A stretch of 64,000 nt of DNA from Streptomyces canus 299MFChir4.1 (GCF_000383615.1 NZ_KB911587.1:62001-126000); one strand, 5' to 3'; positions 1 to 8,857 are shown, counted from the first letter of the stretch. The notes: generated by a model from the letters alone, not told the origin. Made by a program: numbers and translations.

Positions 1-410
1 ATCGACAGGGGGCAGCAGTTGCCGGCGTCGACCTGCGTCCACAGGACGAAGGCCGCCGCGCGCCGTACGTGCCCGCCGGGGCGGCCCCAGGCGGCGGTCA
101 GGCCCGCCGAGACGCCCTTGCCCAGCAACCGGTGCCAGGCCGGATGGAACTCGACCTCGTCGACACGGTGGCCGTAGCGGTCGTGGGTGCGCAGCCGGGG
201 CGGGTTCTCATTGGCCTGGGCCCCCCACTCCTGCACCTGCGCCGACCCACAGGCCCGGCCGAGCGCGGCCAGCTCGCCGTGGACGTCGTCGAGCATGGCC
301 GGGTCGAGGTGCCGCTCGACGGCCTCCTTCAGGGCGCGGTCGGCGCCGTAGACGTCGTAGCCGGTCAGGGGCGGGGGCTGGTTGGTCACGGTGTGCGTGG
401 TGCCTGCCAT
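1..410 (-). CDS. AidB-like acyl-CoA dehydrogenase, N-terminal part
   Basis: Partial gene: the ATG is at 410 and the frame runs off the left edge, giving about 136 residues. The protein begins MAGTTHTVTNQPPPL and continues with NENPPRLRTHDRYG and EFHPAWHRLLG, which I recognise as the N-terminus of Streptomyces AidB/DNA-alkylation-response acyl-CoA dehydrogenase homologues. Such proteins are FAD-binding; the flavin and catalytic regions lie outside the window. No clear Shine-Dalgarno is visible before the ATG. The family assignment is reasonably sure. A role in alkylation damage is inferred only from the family name. Confidence 0.8.
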   Translation of the reverse strand, partial: MAGTTHTVTNQPPPLTGYDVYGADRALKEAVERHLDPAMLDDVHGELAALGRACGSAQVQEWGAQANENPPRLRTHDRYGHRVDEVEFHPAWHRLLGKGVSAGLTAAWGRPGGHVRRAAAFVLWTQVDAGNCCPLS

Positions 411-1145
411 GCCAGCGAAAGTACCCCGGGGCGGGGGAGGGTCACCTCACGGACACGGGGTGGGGTGGTGGGGGTGGGCGCAGGGGGGTGCGACGCCTGA
501 TGGCCATGGGGGTGCCGGTCGTCCCGCCGGCGCATCACGAGCACGGTGTCGGGTCGGTGTGCGTGGGGGGTCTTGCGGATACGGGGCGGGGGGTCTGGGC
601 CGGGTCCGATGGCCGTGGTGCCGGGTCGTTGCGGGTGCCTGCGCAGGTCGTCTCGTGCAGGGAGACCCGTCGGGGGGACGGGCACGGACGGTAGCTGATG
701 TTTACGGTGCCTGGTCGCCGCCGGCGTACTTCTCTGAGCGCGCCTTGTGGGCACGGCACCCGGTGCCGCGACGGGTGTCTCGGGGCCGGTACCTCGCTGG
801 CGCGGGCCCGTGTACGCGGCTCCTCGCGGGTACCGTGCCGGCTCGCCCCAAGCGGGTGGACCGTCTCCGGAAGGGGCGATCCGTGGTCGCGCCTCGTGGG
901 CACGGCACGTGTTGCCGTGATGGGCGGCCCGGGGGTGGTGGCCGTGTCGGCGCGGGCCTGTGTGCGCGGCTCCCGCGGGTATGGTGCCTGGTCGCCCCGA
1001 GGGTGCCGCCTGGTGCCCCGCGGAAACGAGCACTGTCCGCCCCGAGTGTGCGGAGCGGATGTCTCGCGGAGGCGATCCCTGTTCGCCCCTCACCTGCACG
1101 GCACCCGCTGCCCGTGGACGGGCGGGGCGGGTGCCGTGGGCAGGG
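411..1145. repeat. Gene-free gap with degenerate tandem repeats of about 149 bp
   Basis: No convincing gene in 735 bp. The stretch contains imperfect direct repeats: the block starting at 741 (cgccttgtgggcacggcac) recurs at 890 with one mismatch. The block at 826 (gcgggtaccgtgccg) recurs at 975, and the one at 799 (ggcgcgggccc) at 949, giving a unit of about 149 bp. A more diverged third copy of the cacggcac block lies near 1084-1103, and flanking fragments lie near 631 and 706. Several open frames cross it on both strands but have Arg/Gly/Pro-rich, non-protein-like translations. Confidence 0.6.
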
Positions 1146-2129
1146 TCAGGCCAGGTGGGCCATCGCCTCCGTCGGGTGGTGCAGCGGGTCCGTGTCGTGG
1201 GTGCCGTGCGGCCAGCCCGCCCGGTACACGGTGTCGAGGTAGCGTTCGCCGAGGTCCGGGGCGATCGCCACCGCGGTGAGGCCGCGGCGGCCGTGGGCGG
1301 ACAGCCACTGGTGGGCGCCGCTGACGACCGTGCCGGTGGAGCCGCCGAACAGGAAGCCCCGAGCCGCCAGCCCGCGGCAGACCTGGAGGGTGTCCGGTTC
1401 CTCGACGAGGACCACGTCGTCGATGTACGACTTGTCGAGCAGCTGCGGCGGCACGCTCGTGCCGAGACCCGGGATCAGACGGACGCCCGGCGGCCCGCCG
1501 AAGGTGACCGAGCCGACGCTGTCGACGGCGACGATCCGCACCGGGCGCCGCCACTGCCAGAACCAGCGGGCGCAGCCCATCAGGGTCCCGGTGGTGCCGG
1601 CCCCGACGAACAGCACGTCCAGGTCCGGGAAGCGGCGCGCGATCTCCGGCGCCGTGGTGCGGTAGTGCGCCCGCCAGTTCCCCTGGTTGCTGTACTGGTT
1701 GAGCCACACGTACCGCTCGTCCGAGGCGCACAGCGCCCGCACGTACGCGAGCCGGGCGCCCAGGTAGCCGTCGTGCAGGTCGGGTTCCCTGACCACGTGC
1801 ACCCGGGTGCCGAGTGACTCCATCAGCCGGATCGTCAGCAGGTTGCACCGGGTGTCGGTCACGCACAGGAACCGGTAGCCCCGGCTCGCCGCGATCATGC
1901 TCAGGGCCACCCCCAGGTTCCCCGACGACGACTCGACCAGGACCGACCCGGGCCGCAGGGTGCCGTCGCGCTCGGCGGCGTTCACCATCTCGCGGGCCGC
2001 CTTCAGCTTGATGGACCCGGCGAAGTTGAAGCCCTCGCACTTCAGGAACAGCGGAAGCTCCAGCGCGGCCCGCAGGTCGACGTAGAGGTCTGACTCGTTG
2101 AACTCCGAAGGATCGGATATGACGGGCAT
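1146..2129 (-). CDS. sbnA: SbnA-like 2,3-diaminopropionate biosynthesis enzyme (cysteine synthase family)
   Basis: A PLP enzyme of the cysteine synthase fold, 327 residues. In the Sbn pathway SbnA condenses O-phospho-L-serine with L-glutamate to give N-(1-amino-1-carboxyl-2-ethyl)-glutamate. Visible are the PLP lysine in GSIKLKAA (Lys41), the asparagine-loop motif SSSGNLG and the phosphate-binding loop GAGTTGTLMG. A good Shine-Dalgarno (GGAGGGG) precedes the ATG at 2129. It is the last gene of a six-gene minus-strand operon, 30 bp after the SbnB-like gene. That pairing is what separates it from ordinary cysteine synthase. Confidence 0.85.
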   Translation of the reverse strand: MPVISDPSEFNESDLYVDLRAALELPLFLKCEGFNFAGSIKLKAAREMVNAAERDGTLRPGSVLVESSSGNLGVALSMIAASRGYRFLCVTDTRCNLLTIRLMESLGTRVHVVREPDLHDGYLGARLAYVRALCASDERYVWLNQYSNQGNWRAHYRTTAPEIARRFPDLDVLFVGAGTTGTLMGCARWFWQWRRPVRIVAVDSVGSVTFGGPPGVRLIPGLGTSVPPQLLDKSYIDDVVLVEEPDTLQVCRGLAARGFLFGGSTGTVVSGAHQWLSAHGRRGLTAVAIAPDLGERYLDTVYRAGWPHGTHDTDPLHHPTEAMAHLA

Positions 2130-2159
2130 GACGCCCCCCTCCTCATGCGCACGGGTCGT

Positions 2160-3191
2160 TCAGCCGTACCGGCGCAGCTCGTTGAAGAACCCGTCGACGA
2201 CGTGCAGTTCGCCGCGCCGGGCCAGTTCGTCGTGGACGTACCGGCCGACGGCGAGGTCGAGCACCCCGAGGCCGAAGGGGGAGAACACCACCGTCCGGTC
2301 CGTCGGGACGGTCACCCGTCCGGTCAGCACGTCGTCGAGCGTGCCGTCGATGAAGTCCCTGCTCCCCGTGAGCTGTTCGGCCAGATGCGGGGAGGTCTCC
2401 GCCTTGAGGCAGTGCTCGACGTCGTCGACGAAGTTGGCCGACGCGAGCAGGATCTGCGGGGCGAGGTCGCGCAGGGACACATGCAGGACCAGGGGGTGAT
2501 GGCCGAACCACGACGGATCGTGGACGTGCGGTTCGCCGGCGACGGTGGCGAAGACGACCAGGTCGCTGGAGCGGACGAGGGATTCGGCCGAGTCGTGCAC
2601 GGCCACCTTCCCCGGCGCGCCGGACCGCTCCAGGTAGCCGCGGAACCCGGCGGCGCTCTCGGCGGACAGGTCGTGCACGCCCGTCTCCTCGAACTCCCAG
2701 CCGGTGGCGGTGAGATGGGTGTGGATGTAGCGGGCGATCAGCCCGGTGCCGATGAAGCCCACGCGGGTCGGGCGGGTCCGGCCCGCACTGAGCCTGTCCG
2801 CCGCCAGCGCCGCCGAGGACGCCGTGCGCGTGGCGCTGATGACCGAGCTCTCCAGGCAGGCGAACGGATAGCCGGTCTCCGGGTCGTTGAGGATCAGCAC
2901 CGCGGAGGCTCGCGGCAGCCCTGAACGGATGTTCTCCGGGAAGCTGGAGACCCACTTCAGACCGTCGACCCTGAGGGGTCCGCCCAGCGAGGCGGGCAGC
3001 GCGATGATCCGGGACGACGGGCGGTCCGGGAACCTCAGGAAGTACGACGGCGGGTTCACCGAGTCGCCCGCGCCGTGCAGCCGGTACACGGCCTCGACGA
3101 GGTCCGCGATCTCCGGTTCCCGGCCGTGCAGGGCCTGTTGGACCTGGGCGCCGGTGACGAGCGCGAAGGACGGGGAGTCGAGGGTGCTCAT
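2160..3191 (-). CDS. sbnB: SbnB-like N-(2-amino-2-carboxyethyl)-L-glutamate dehydrogenase (ornithine cyclodeaminase family)
   Basis: 343 residues, ornithine cyclodeaminase/mu-crystallin fold with a Rossmann motif GFIGTGLIARYI. In staphyloferrin B biosynthesis SbnB oxidatively cleaves the SbnA product with NAD+ to release L-2,3-diaminopropionate and 2-oxoglutarate. The ATG overlaps the stop of the upstream dioxygenase gene by four bases (ATGA), so the two are translationally coupled. The sbnA-like gene follows immediately. Together they imply that the operon makes its own diaminopropionate. The function is inferred from family and neighbours; residue-level specificity was not tested. Confidence 0.87.
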   Translation of the reverse strand: MSTLDSPSFALVTGAQVQQALHGREPEIADLVEAVYRLHGAGDSVNPPSYFLRFPDRPSSRIIALPASLGGPLRVDGLKWVSSFPENIRSGLPRASAVLILNDPETGYPFACLESSVISATRTASSAALAADRLSAGRTRPTRVGFIGTGLIARYIHTHLTATGWEFEETGVHDLSAESAAGFRGYLERSGAPGKVAVHDSAESLVRSSDLVVFATVAGEPHVHDPSWFGHHPLVLHVSLRDLAPQILLASANFVDDVEHCLKAETSPHLAEQLTGSRDFIDGTLDDVLTGRVTVPTDRTVVFSPFGLGVLDLAVGRYVHDELARRGELHVVDGFFNELRRYG

Positions 3192-4174
3192 GCGCCGCTC
3201 ACCTCGCCGTCGGCGCGCAGCACCGGGTCGCCGAGCGCGGCCAGCACCTCGCGCGGCCCCTCGAAGGGCTCACGGCTGTGCGCCGTACGGATGTTGTCGA
3301 CGAGCAGGAGGTCGCCGTCCTGCCAGGGTTCGCGCACGGTGTGGGCGTCGTACACCTCGTTGATCGTCCGGACGACCTCCGCGTCGATCGGACTCCCGTC
3401 CCCGAAGCGGGTGTTGAAGGGCAGCCCGTCGGCGCCGTACAGGTCCACCAGGTATTCGTGCACTTCCGGCTCCATGGTCCACTCGTTGAGGAACGCGATC
3501 TGGTTGAACCAGCAGGGCAGTCCGGAGCGCGGGTGCCGCAGCACCGCGCCGCGCCGCTGCCGGGTGTGCAGGGAGCCGTCGCGCTGCCAGGCGAACTCGA
3601 TGGCGTGCCGGCGGCAGTAGCGTTCGACGGCGTCGCGGTCGTCCGTGCCGAAGGCCTCCTCGACCGACGCGCCGATCTCCTCGTGGTAGGCCCGGGTCAG
3701 CAGCCACCCCTCCCGTTCGAAGCGGGAGACCAGCTCGCGGGGCAGGGCCCGCAGCACCGCCGACGCGTCGGCGAGCGCCGTCGCGCCCCCGGACCCGGGC
3801 GCCTCCAGACAGGCGAACAGCAGCAGGCCGGGGAACTCCAGGCCGTAGCTGACCTCGTGGTGCATGCACATCTGCTGGTTCGGCGGCCACTTGGTGGACG
3901 AGTACACGCCGTCCGCGTAGCGCCGGCGGGGTGCGAAGGGCTCACGATCGGGCATCAGACCGTCGGTCAGCCGCCTGAAGACCGCCTCGCTCGTCGAGGG
4001 GTCGGCGAGGCCCAGCCCCCGCACCAGGACGGAACCGTGTTCGAGGACGAGGGCCCGCAGTGGGTCGCGGTGCTCGGCGGCCCAACTCACCGGCTCGCCG
4101 CCGGACTTGGCGTGCAGGACCGGCGGATTGCCCGGGGCCAGGTCCAGGTACGGAAGGAGACTCGTGGAGGACAT
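3188..4174 (-). CDS. TauD/SyrP-like Fe(II)/2-oxoglutarate dioxygenase
   Basis: 328 residues, TauD/TfdA family. The iron-binding facial triad is visible as His105 and Glu107 in MHHEVSY plus His299 in NIRTAHSRE, followed by an arginine in EGPREV suited to binding 2-oxoglutarate. The C-terminal layout with GDLLLVDN is typical of SyrP/AsnO-type enzymes that hydroxylate amino acids, often tethered on a carrier protein. It lies 13 bp behind the adenylation-carrier gene and overlaps sbnB. Shine-Dalgarno AAAGGAA precedes the ATG. The substrate is unknown: hydroxylating the beta carbon of diaminopropionate would give an unstable carbinolamine, so another position or substrate is possible. Confidence 0.85.
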   Translation of the reverse strand: MSSTSLLPYLDLAPGNPPVLHAKSGGEPVSWAAEHRDPLRALVLEHGSVLVRGLGLADPSTSEAVFRRLTDGLMPDREPFAPRRRYADGVYSSTKWPPNQQMCMHHEVSYGLEFPGLLLFACLEAPGSGGATALADASAVLRALPRELVSRFEREGWLLTRAYHEEIGASVEEAFGTDDRDAVERYCRRHAIEFAWQRDGSLHTRQRRGAVLRHPRSGLPCWFNQIAFLNEWTMEPEVHEYLVDLYGADGLPFNTRFGDGSPIDAEVVRTINEVYDAHTVREPWQDGDLLLVDNIRTAHSREPFEGPREVLAALGDPVLRADGEVSGA

Positions 4175-4187
4175 CTCGGTGTTCCTT

Positions 4188-6311
4188 TCAGCTGCGCCGG
4201 TCGAGCAGATCCGCCAGGTCCGCGAGGACCGGGTGACGGACGACGTCCTGGAGGGTGATCGCCCGGTCCAGGGCGATCGCGAGACGCACGGCGGACAGCG
4301 AGCTGCCGCCGCGGTCGAAGAAGTGGTCGAGGCGGCCGATCCGGTCGGCGGAAACGCCGAGCACCTCGGCCCATGCCTCCGCCACCCGCCGCTCGCCGTC
4401 CGTCACGGGCCCACCCGCGGCACCAGTGTCGAGGTCCTCGGCGAGCACGGTCAGCGTGCGTCGGTCGGTCTTGCCGTTGGCGGTCACCGGCAGGTGCTCC
4501 CGCCAGTGCACGACGGCGGGGACCATGTACGACGGCAGCGACACGGCCAGCCGTTCCCGCACCGTGTCCGCGGCCACCGGCTCGGGCCCGGCGCAGAACG
4601 CGGCGAGCTGAGCGCCCCGCACGACCACGACGGCCCCGTCGCGCACCCCGTCCACCCGCAGCAGCGCGTTCTCGATCTCGCCGATCTCGACACGGAACCC
4701 GCGGATCTTGACCTGGGTGTCCCGGCGGCCGAGGAACTCCAGCCTGCCGTCGGCCCGCCAGCGCCCCACGTCACCGCTGCGGTACAGCCGCTCGCCGGGC
4801 CGGTACGGGTCCTCCATGAAGGCGGCCGCGGTGCGCTCGGGATCGTTGACGTAGCCGCGTCCCACGCACACCCCGGAGAAGACGATCTCGCCGGGCGCGC
4901 CCAGCGGCACAGGGACCAGGTCCTCGTCGACGACGTACACCCGCACATTGCGCACAGGGTGCCCGAGCGGGACCCGGTCGCCGTCCGGTACCCGGTCCAT
5001 CACCTCGTGGTTGGTGTCGTCCGAGGTCTCGGTCAGGCCGTAGGCGTTGGCCAGCCTGATGCCGGGCGCGGTGGTGAACCAGCGCTGCACCAGCTCCCGC
5101 TTCACCGCCTCGCCGGTCACCGACACGCAGCGCAGGTCGGCCAGTTCGCGCGGCCGCTGCCCCAATTCGGCGAGCACGGCCTCCAGATACGACGGCACGA
5201 CCTGGAGCACATGAACCCGCTCCCGCACCACCGTGTCCACGAACCGCGGCACGTCCAGGATCGTGTCCTGCCCGACGATCAGCGTCCGCCCGCCGACGAC
5301 CGGCCCGGCGAGCAGCTGCCACAGGGAGATGTCGAAGCACTGCGGGGCGGTCTGCGCGACCACGTCGTCCTCGCCGATCCCCAGGTCCTCGACCTTGGCG
5401 AGCACGTGGTTGAGGAAACCGGCGTGCTCGCACATGGCGCCCTTGGGCTCACCGGTGGAGCCGGACGTGAAGTAGATGTAGGCGAGTTGGTTCGCCGACA
5501 CCGGGACTCCGAGATCGTCGCCCGCGTGGCCCTCTGCGTACGCGGTGTCCACGAACAGCGTCTCGGCGGACGCAACGGTCTCGGCGGCCGTACCCGTCCC
5601 GGCGGACGTTCCGGAGAGCGATCCGGTGCTGCCCTCCTCGGTGACGACGAACGCGCAGCCCGCCCGCAGCAGCGTCCTCGCGACCCGCTCGGCAGGGAAG
5701 TGCGGCTCGACCGGCAGATAGGCCCCGCCCGCCTTGAGCACGCCGAGCACGGCCGCCATCCAGTCCAGGTTCCGTTCCATGACGACGGCGACGACGTCCT
5801 CGGCCGCGAGGCCGCGGGCCAGCAGCGCCCGGCCGATCCGGTTGGCGCGGGAGTTGAGCTCGGCGTACGTCCACCGCCGGTCGTCCTGTACGGCGGCCAC
5901 GGCGTCCGGGTGCTTCTCGACCCGCTCCTCGAACAGCTCGTGCACCCGCCGGTCCGGGAGTTCACGGACCGGGCCGGCAAACTCCTCCAGCTGGAAGCGG
6001 AGTTCTTTCTCGGACAGCAGGCTCCGGCGGTCCGGATGGGTGAGCGCGGTGAGGTGGTAGCCCGCGATGCGGGCGGCGGCTTCGGCGTCGAGCACACCGG
6101 CGCGGTAGCGCAGACGCAGCGTGCCGTCGGTGACGGTGACGCGCAGGTCGGCGCCGGACGTGTCCTCCGTGCCGCCCGAGAGGGCGGCGAGGACCCTGGT
6201 GCGGGCCGCGAGCAGCGCGGCGGGATCGGTCGGTGTGCCCGCGGGCAGCGGGATCGCGTACTCCCCGATGTCCGGCAGCGGACCGGGCGGGCGGTGCGGA
6301 GCTGTTTCCAT
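4188..6311 (-). CDS. Stand-alone NRPS adenylation-carrier (A-T) protein
   Basis: 707 residues. Residues 1 to about 110 resemble the C-terminal tail of a condensation domain rather than a whole one. The adenylation domain follows (about 120-600) with core motifs YFTSGSTGEPKG, NAYGLTETS, RSGDVGRW and the catalytic lysine in ANGKTDR. A carrier domain ends the protein (FFDRGGSSLS, phosphopantetheine serine). Reading the specificity positions by eye gives D-I-W-Q-S-T-A-D-D-K; the two aspartates would suit a basic side chain. ATG at 6311 is preceded by AGGGGGA. There is no condensation or thioesterase domain, so it must pass the aminoacyl group to the neighbouring carrier/membrane protein. Confidence 0.88.
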   Translation of the reverse strand: METAPHRPPGPLPDIGEYAIPLPAGTPTDPAALLAARTRVLAALSGGTEDTSGADLRVTVTDGTLRLRYRAGVLDAEAAARIAGYHLTALTHPDRRSLLSEKELRFQLEEFAGPVRELPDRRVHELFEERVEKHPDAVAAVQDDRRWTYAELNSRANRIGRALLARGLAAEDVVAVVMERNLDWMAAVLGVLKAGGAYLPVEPHFPAERVARTLLRAGCAFVVTEEGSTGSLSGTSAGTGTAAETVASAETLFVDTAYAEGHAGDDLGVPVSANQLAYIYFTSGSTGEPKGAMCEHAGFLNHVLAKVEDLGIGEDDVVAQTAPQCFDISLWQLLAGPVVGGRTLIVGQDTILDVPRFVDTVVRERVHVLQVVPSYLEAVLAELGQRPRELADLRCVSVTGEAVKRELVQRWFTTAPGIRLANAYGLTETSDDTNHEVMDRVPDGDRVPLGHPVRNVRVYVVDEDLVPVPLGAPGEIVFSGVCVGRGYVNDPERTAAAFMEDPYRPGERLYRSGDVGRWRADGRLEFLGRRDTQVKIRGFRVEIGEIENALLRVDGVRDGAVVVVRGAQLAAFCAGPEPVAADTVRERLAVSLPSYMVPAVVHWREHLPVTANGKTDRRTLTVLAEDLDTGAAGGPVTDGERRVAEAWAEVLGVSADRIGRLDHFFDRGGSSLSAVRLAIALDRAITLQDVVRHPVLADLADLLDRRS

Positions 6312-6341
6312 GACGTTCGTCCCCCTGTGTGTTCTTCGTTC

Positions 6342-6368
6342 AGGCAGTGCAGGCAGTGCAGGCAGTGC
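6342..6368. repeat. Three perfect 9-bp tandem repeats
   Basis: The unit aggcagtgc occurs three times in a row, with a fourth diverged copy beginning at 6369. It lies in the 83-bp gap between the carrier/membrane-synthetase gene and the A-T gene. It is untranslated in the chosen gene models but sits just upstream of the A-T ribosome-binding site. Confidence 0.85.
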
Positions 6369-6394
6369 AGGCGGTTCGGCCGGCTTCGGGTGCT

Positions 6395-8857
6395 TCAGGC
6401 ACGTGCCACCGCCGGATTCCCGCCCCAGTGCGCCCCCGCGGGCATCTCCTCGCCCTTCATCAGGAAGGCATCGGCACCGAGTACGGCGCCGTCGCCCATC
6501 GCGACGCCGTAGTGGACCAGCGCGCCCGTCCCGACGGTGCAGCCGTCGCCGATGACGATGTGGTCGGACTTGAAGGTGCCGTCCTCCTGGGAGTGGGCCT
6601 GCACCTTGGAGTGGTGGCCGAGCGTGGTGTCGCTGCCGATCGCCACCAGCGTCCGCTCGGTGAGGTAGCAGCCGTCGTCGAAGACCCGCCGGCCGATCCG
6701 CACTCCCAGCAGCCGCCAGACCAGGCTCTTGAACGGGGTGCCGTTGAACACCACGAGATGGTGGTCGGGCACCTTCCACAGCCGCTCGTGCCACCAGAAG
6801 TACGGGTCGTAGATCGAGCACAGCCGCGGCTTCAGCGGCCGGAAGCGGGTGATCACGCGCTCCACCAGCGCCCAGTAGCCGACGGTCACCGCGAGGCCGG
6901 TCATCAGGTAGGCGCCGATCAGCAGTCCACCGAGGGCGCCCCGGCCGCCGTAGAGGTCGACGGCCGCGAAGCCGAGCAGCGTCAGCAGGAACCAGTGCAG
7001 CCAGCGCAGGAAGAGGAACAGGGCCATCGTGCGGGCGTTGGAGCGGTTCTTGGCCGAGAGGCGGCGGCGCAGCTCGTCGCCCTCGCGGAAGTGGTCGAAG
7101 CGGGTGTCGCGCTCCACCGTGCGCGGGATCTCGAACGGCGGCGAGCCCAGCAGGCCCACGCCCTCGCGGAGTTCGCCGTCGAGCGGCACCAGCACCTTGG
7201 TGGCGAGCAGGCAGTTGTCCCCGGTGCGGCCGCCGACCGGATAGGCGATGTGGTTGCCGAGGAAGTTCTGCCCGCCGATCGTGACCCGTGAGAGCCGGAA
7301 CGAGGTGCTGGAGTACTCGGCGTTGAGGATCGACAGCCCGTCGGCGACCATCGTGCCGCTGCCGACGGTGGCCAGGTACGGCGTCTCGTGCGCGACCTCG
7401 GTTCCGAAGTTCGAGCCGGTCTGCTCGACGCGTGAGAGGTCGTAGCCGATGGACCGCAGGTAGGGGACGATGTACGAGCTGTCGCCGCACAGCCACTTGA
7501 AGAACTTGATGTTGGTCATGCGGGCGATCGCGCGCTGCACGGAGTAGTGGAAGCCGTACAGCGGATAGACCCGGTCCGCCGTCAGGGCCAGGTTCAGCAG
7601 CCGCGGCAGCACCGTCACGGTGACGAGGCCGAGGACCACGAAACCGGCGAAGAGGGCGACGGACAGGGCGAGCGCCTCGGCGTAGAAGGCCGCCGACGCG
7701 AGTTCCTTCGCGTTCGGTTCCAGCAGCGGGTCCAGCGCCGGCACGAGGTCCATCACGAGGAAGACACCGCCGATGCCGAGCGGGACGTACACCAGCAGCG
7801 TCTGCAGCAGCGCCACGAGGGCGTAACCGGCCCGGCGCGCGGAGGTGCAGCCGGTCGCCGGGACCCGGATGTGGTCGACGTCGGTGGGGCGGGCCGGGGA
7901 GCCGTGCCAGCGCTCGCCCGCGGGGATCGCGGCACCGTCGTACAGCGCGGAGGAGTGGCCCAGCTGGCCGCCGTCGCCGATGGACGTGCCGATGTCGAGG
8001 ACGGTCTTCTCGCCGACGAAGACGTCCCGGCCGAGGGTGACCGGGCCGGTGCGGATCCGTCCCGCGTGCGCCCGGTAGCCGAGCAGCAGGGCGTCCTTGC
8101 GGATCACCGTGCCGGCGCCGACGGTCAGTAGGTCGGTGCAGACCGGCATCGAGTGGGACAGGACCGTGACGTCCGGGCCGATGCGGGCGCCGAGGGCCCG
8201 CAGGTAGAGGACGTACAGCGGGTTGCCCGTGAACAGGACCATCGGGCTGGCGTGCAGCAGTGCCTTGACCAGCCAGAAGCGGACGTAGGCGAGGCTCCAG
8301 ACAGGGAACTCGGTCTCCTTCCACCGGCCGACCAGCACCCACTTCGCCACCACGGGCAGCGTGCACAGGGCGAGGAACAGGGCACCGCCGAAGACGAGTG
8401 AGCGCAGATAGACGGGGAGCAGGCCGTCGGCGCCGGATATCCAGGAGTACCCCGCGGCGGTGGCGACACCGGCTCCGGAGCAGTACGCGGCGAAGACGAG
8501 GAACTGCAGCACCCCGCACAGGACATAGCGGGCGGTGCTGCCCGGCGGCGGGGGCGGCTCGGCCGGCCGGGCGGGGGCCGGTCCGGTGGCCGGGACCTCG
8601 GCGAGAGCGGTCGCCAGGCCGCGGATGGTCGGGTGGCCGTAGACGTCCCGCATCGACACCTGCGGCAGATCGTCCCGCTTGCGCACCCGGGCGCAGAACT
8701 GCGCCATGACCAGGGAGTTGGCGCCCAGGTCGTCGAAGAAGTGGCTGTCGAGGGGGACTTGATCGGTCTTCACGACCCCGGCCAGCACCTCGGCGAGGAC
8801 CTGGGCGGTGCCGTCCACCGGGGCGACTGTCGTGATGTCGCCGGGATTTACCACCAC
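6395..8857 (-). CDS. Carrier domain fused to Pls/PosA-type membrane and left-handed-helix module
   Basis: 820 residues. A carrier domain occupies about 15-90 (DDLGANSL, phosphopantetheine serine). A multi-span membrane region follows, interrupted by three soluble blocks rich in hexapeptide-like left-handed beta-helix sequence: VGAGTVIRKDALLL, then VGSGTMVADGLSILN, then IGDGCTVGTGALVHYG. Paired hydrophobic spans separate the blocks. This layout matches the C-terminal half of epsilon-poly-L-lysine synthetase, the NRPS terminal domain known as TIGR02353, in which three tandem soluble domains join amino acids iteratively. Here it is a separate protein with its own carrier. The start is the GTG at 8857 with AGGAG upstream; a second GTG at 8854 is possible. 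Confidence 0.85.
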   Translation of the reverse strand: MVVNPGDITTVAPVDGTAQVLAEVLAGVVKTDQVPLDSHFFDDLGANSLVMAQFCARVRKRDDLPQVSMRDVYGHPTIRGLATALAEVPATGPAPARPAEPPPPPGSTARYVLCGVLQFLVFAAYCSGAGVATAAGYSWISGADGLLPVYLRSLVFGGALFLALCTLPVVAKWVLVGRWKETEFPVWSLAYVRFWLVKALLHASPMVLFTGNPLYVLYLRALGARIGPDVTVLSHSMPVCTDLLTVGAGTVIRKDALLLGYRAHAGRIRTGPVTLGRDVFVGEKTVLDIGTSIGDGGQLGHSSALYDGAAIPAGERWHGSPARPTDVDHIRVPATGCTSARRAGYALVALLQTLLVYVPLGIGGVFLVMDLVPALDPLLEPNAKELASAAFYAEALALSVALFAGFVVLGLVTVTVLPRLLNLALTADRVYPLYGFHYSVQRAIARMTNIKFFKWLCGDSSYIVPYLRSIGYDLSRVEQTGSNFGTEVAHETPYLATVGSGTMVADGLSILNAEYSSTSFRLSRVTIGGQNFLGNHIAYPVGGRTGDNCLLATKVLVPLDGELREGVGLLGSPPFEIPRTVERDTRFDHFREGDELRRRLSAKNRSNARTMALFLFLRWLHWFLLTLLGFAAVDLYGGRGALGGLLIGAYLMTGLAVTVGYWALVERVITRFRPLKPRLCSIYDPYFWWHERLWKVPDHHLVVFNGTPFKSLVWRLLGVRIGRRVFDDGCYLTERTLVAIGSDTTLGHHSKVQAHSQEDGTFKSDHIVIGDGCTVGTGALVHYGVAMGDGAVLGADAFLMKGEEMPAGAHWGGNPAVARA

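Noticed and set aside
382..1279. Several long open frames on both strands in the left gap
   Set aside because: Translations are Arg/Gly/Pro-rich without folds, overlap each other, and reflect GC-rich repeats rather than genes.
4107..6512. 801-codon plus-strand open frame opposite the A-T gene
   Set aside because: Antisense shadow of the adenylation domain; composition is typical of complementary frames in GC-rich DNA.
6312..8519. In-frame upstream extension of the A-T protein to 1443 codons
   Set aside because: The extension runs in the wrong frame through the carrier/membrane synthetase gene; the real start at 6311 has a good ribosome site.
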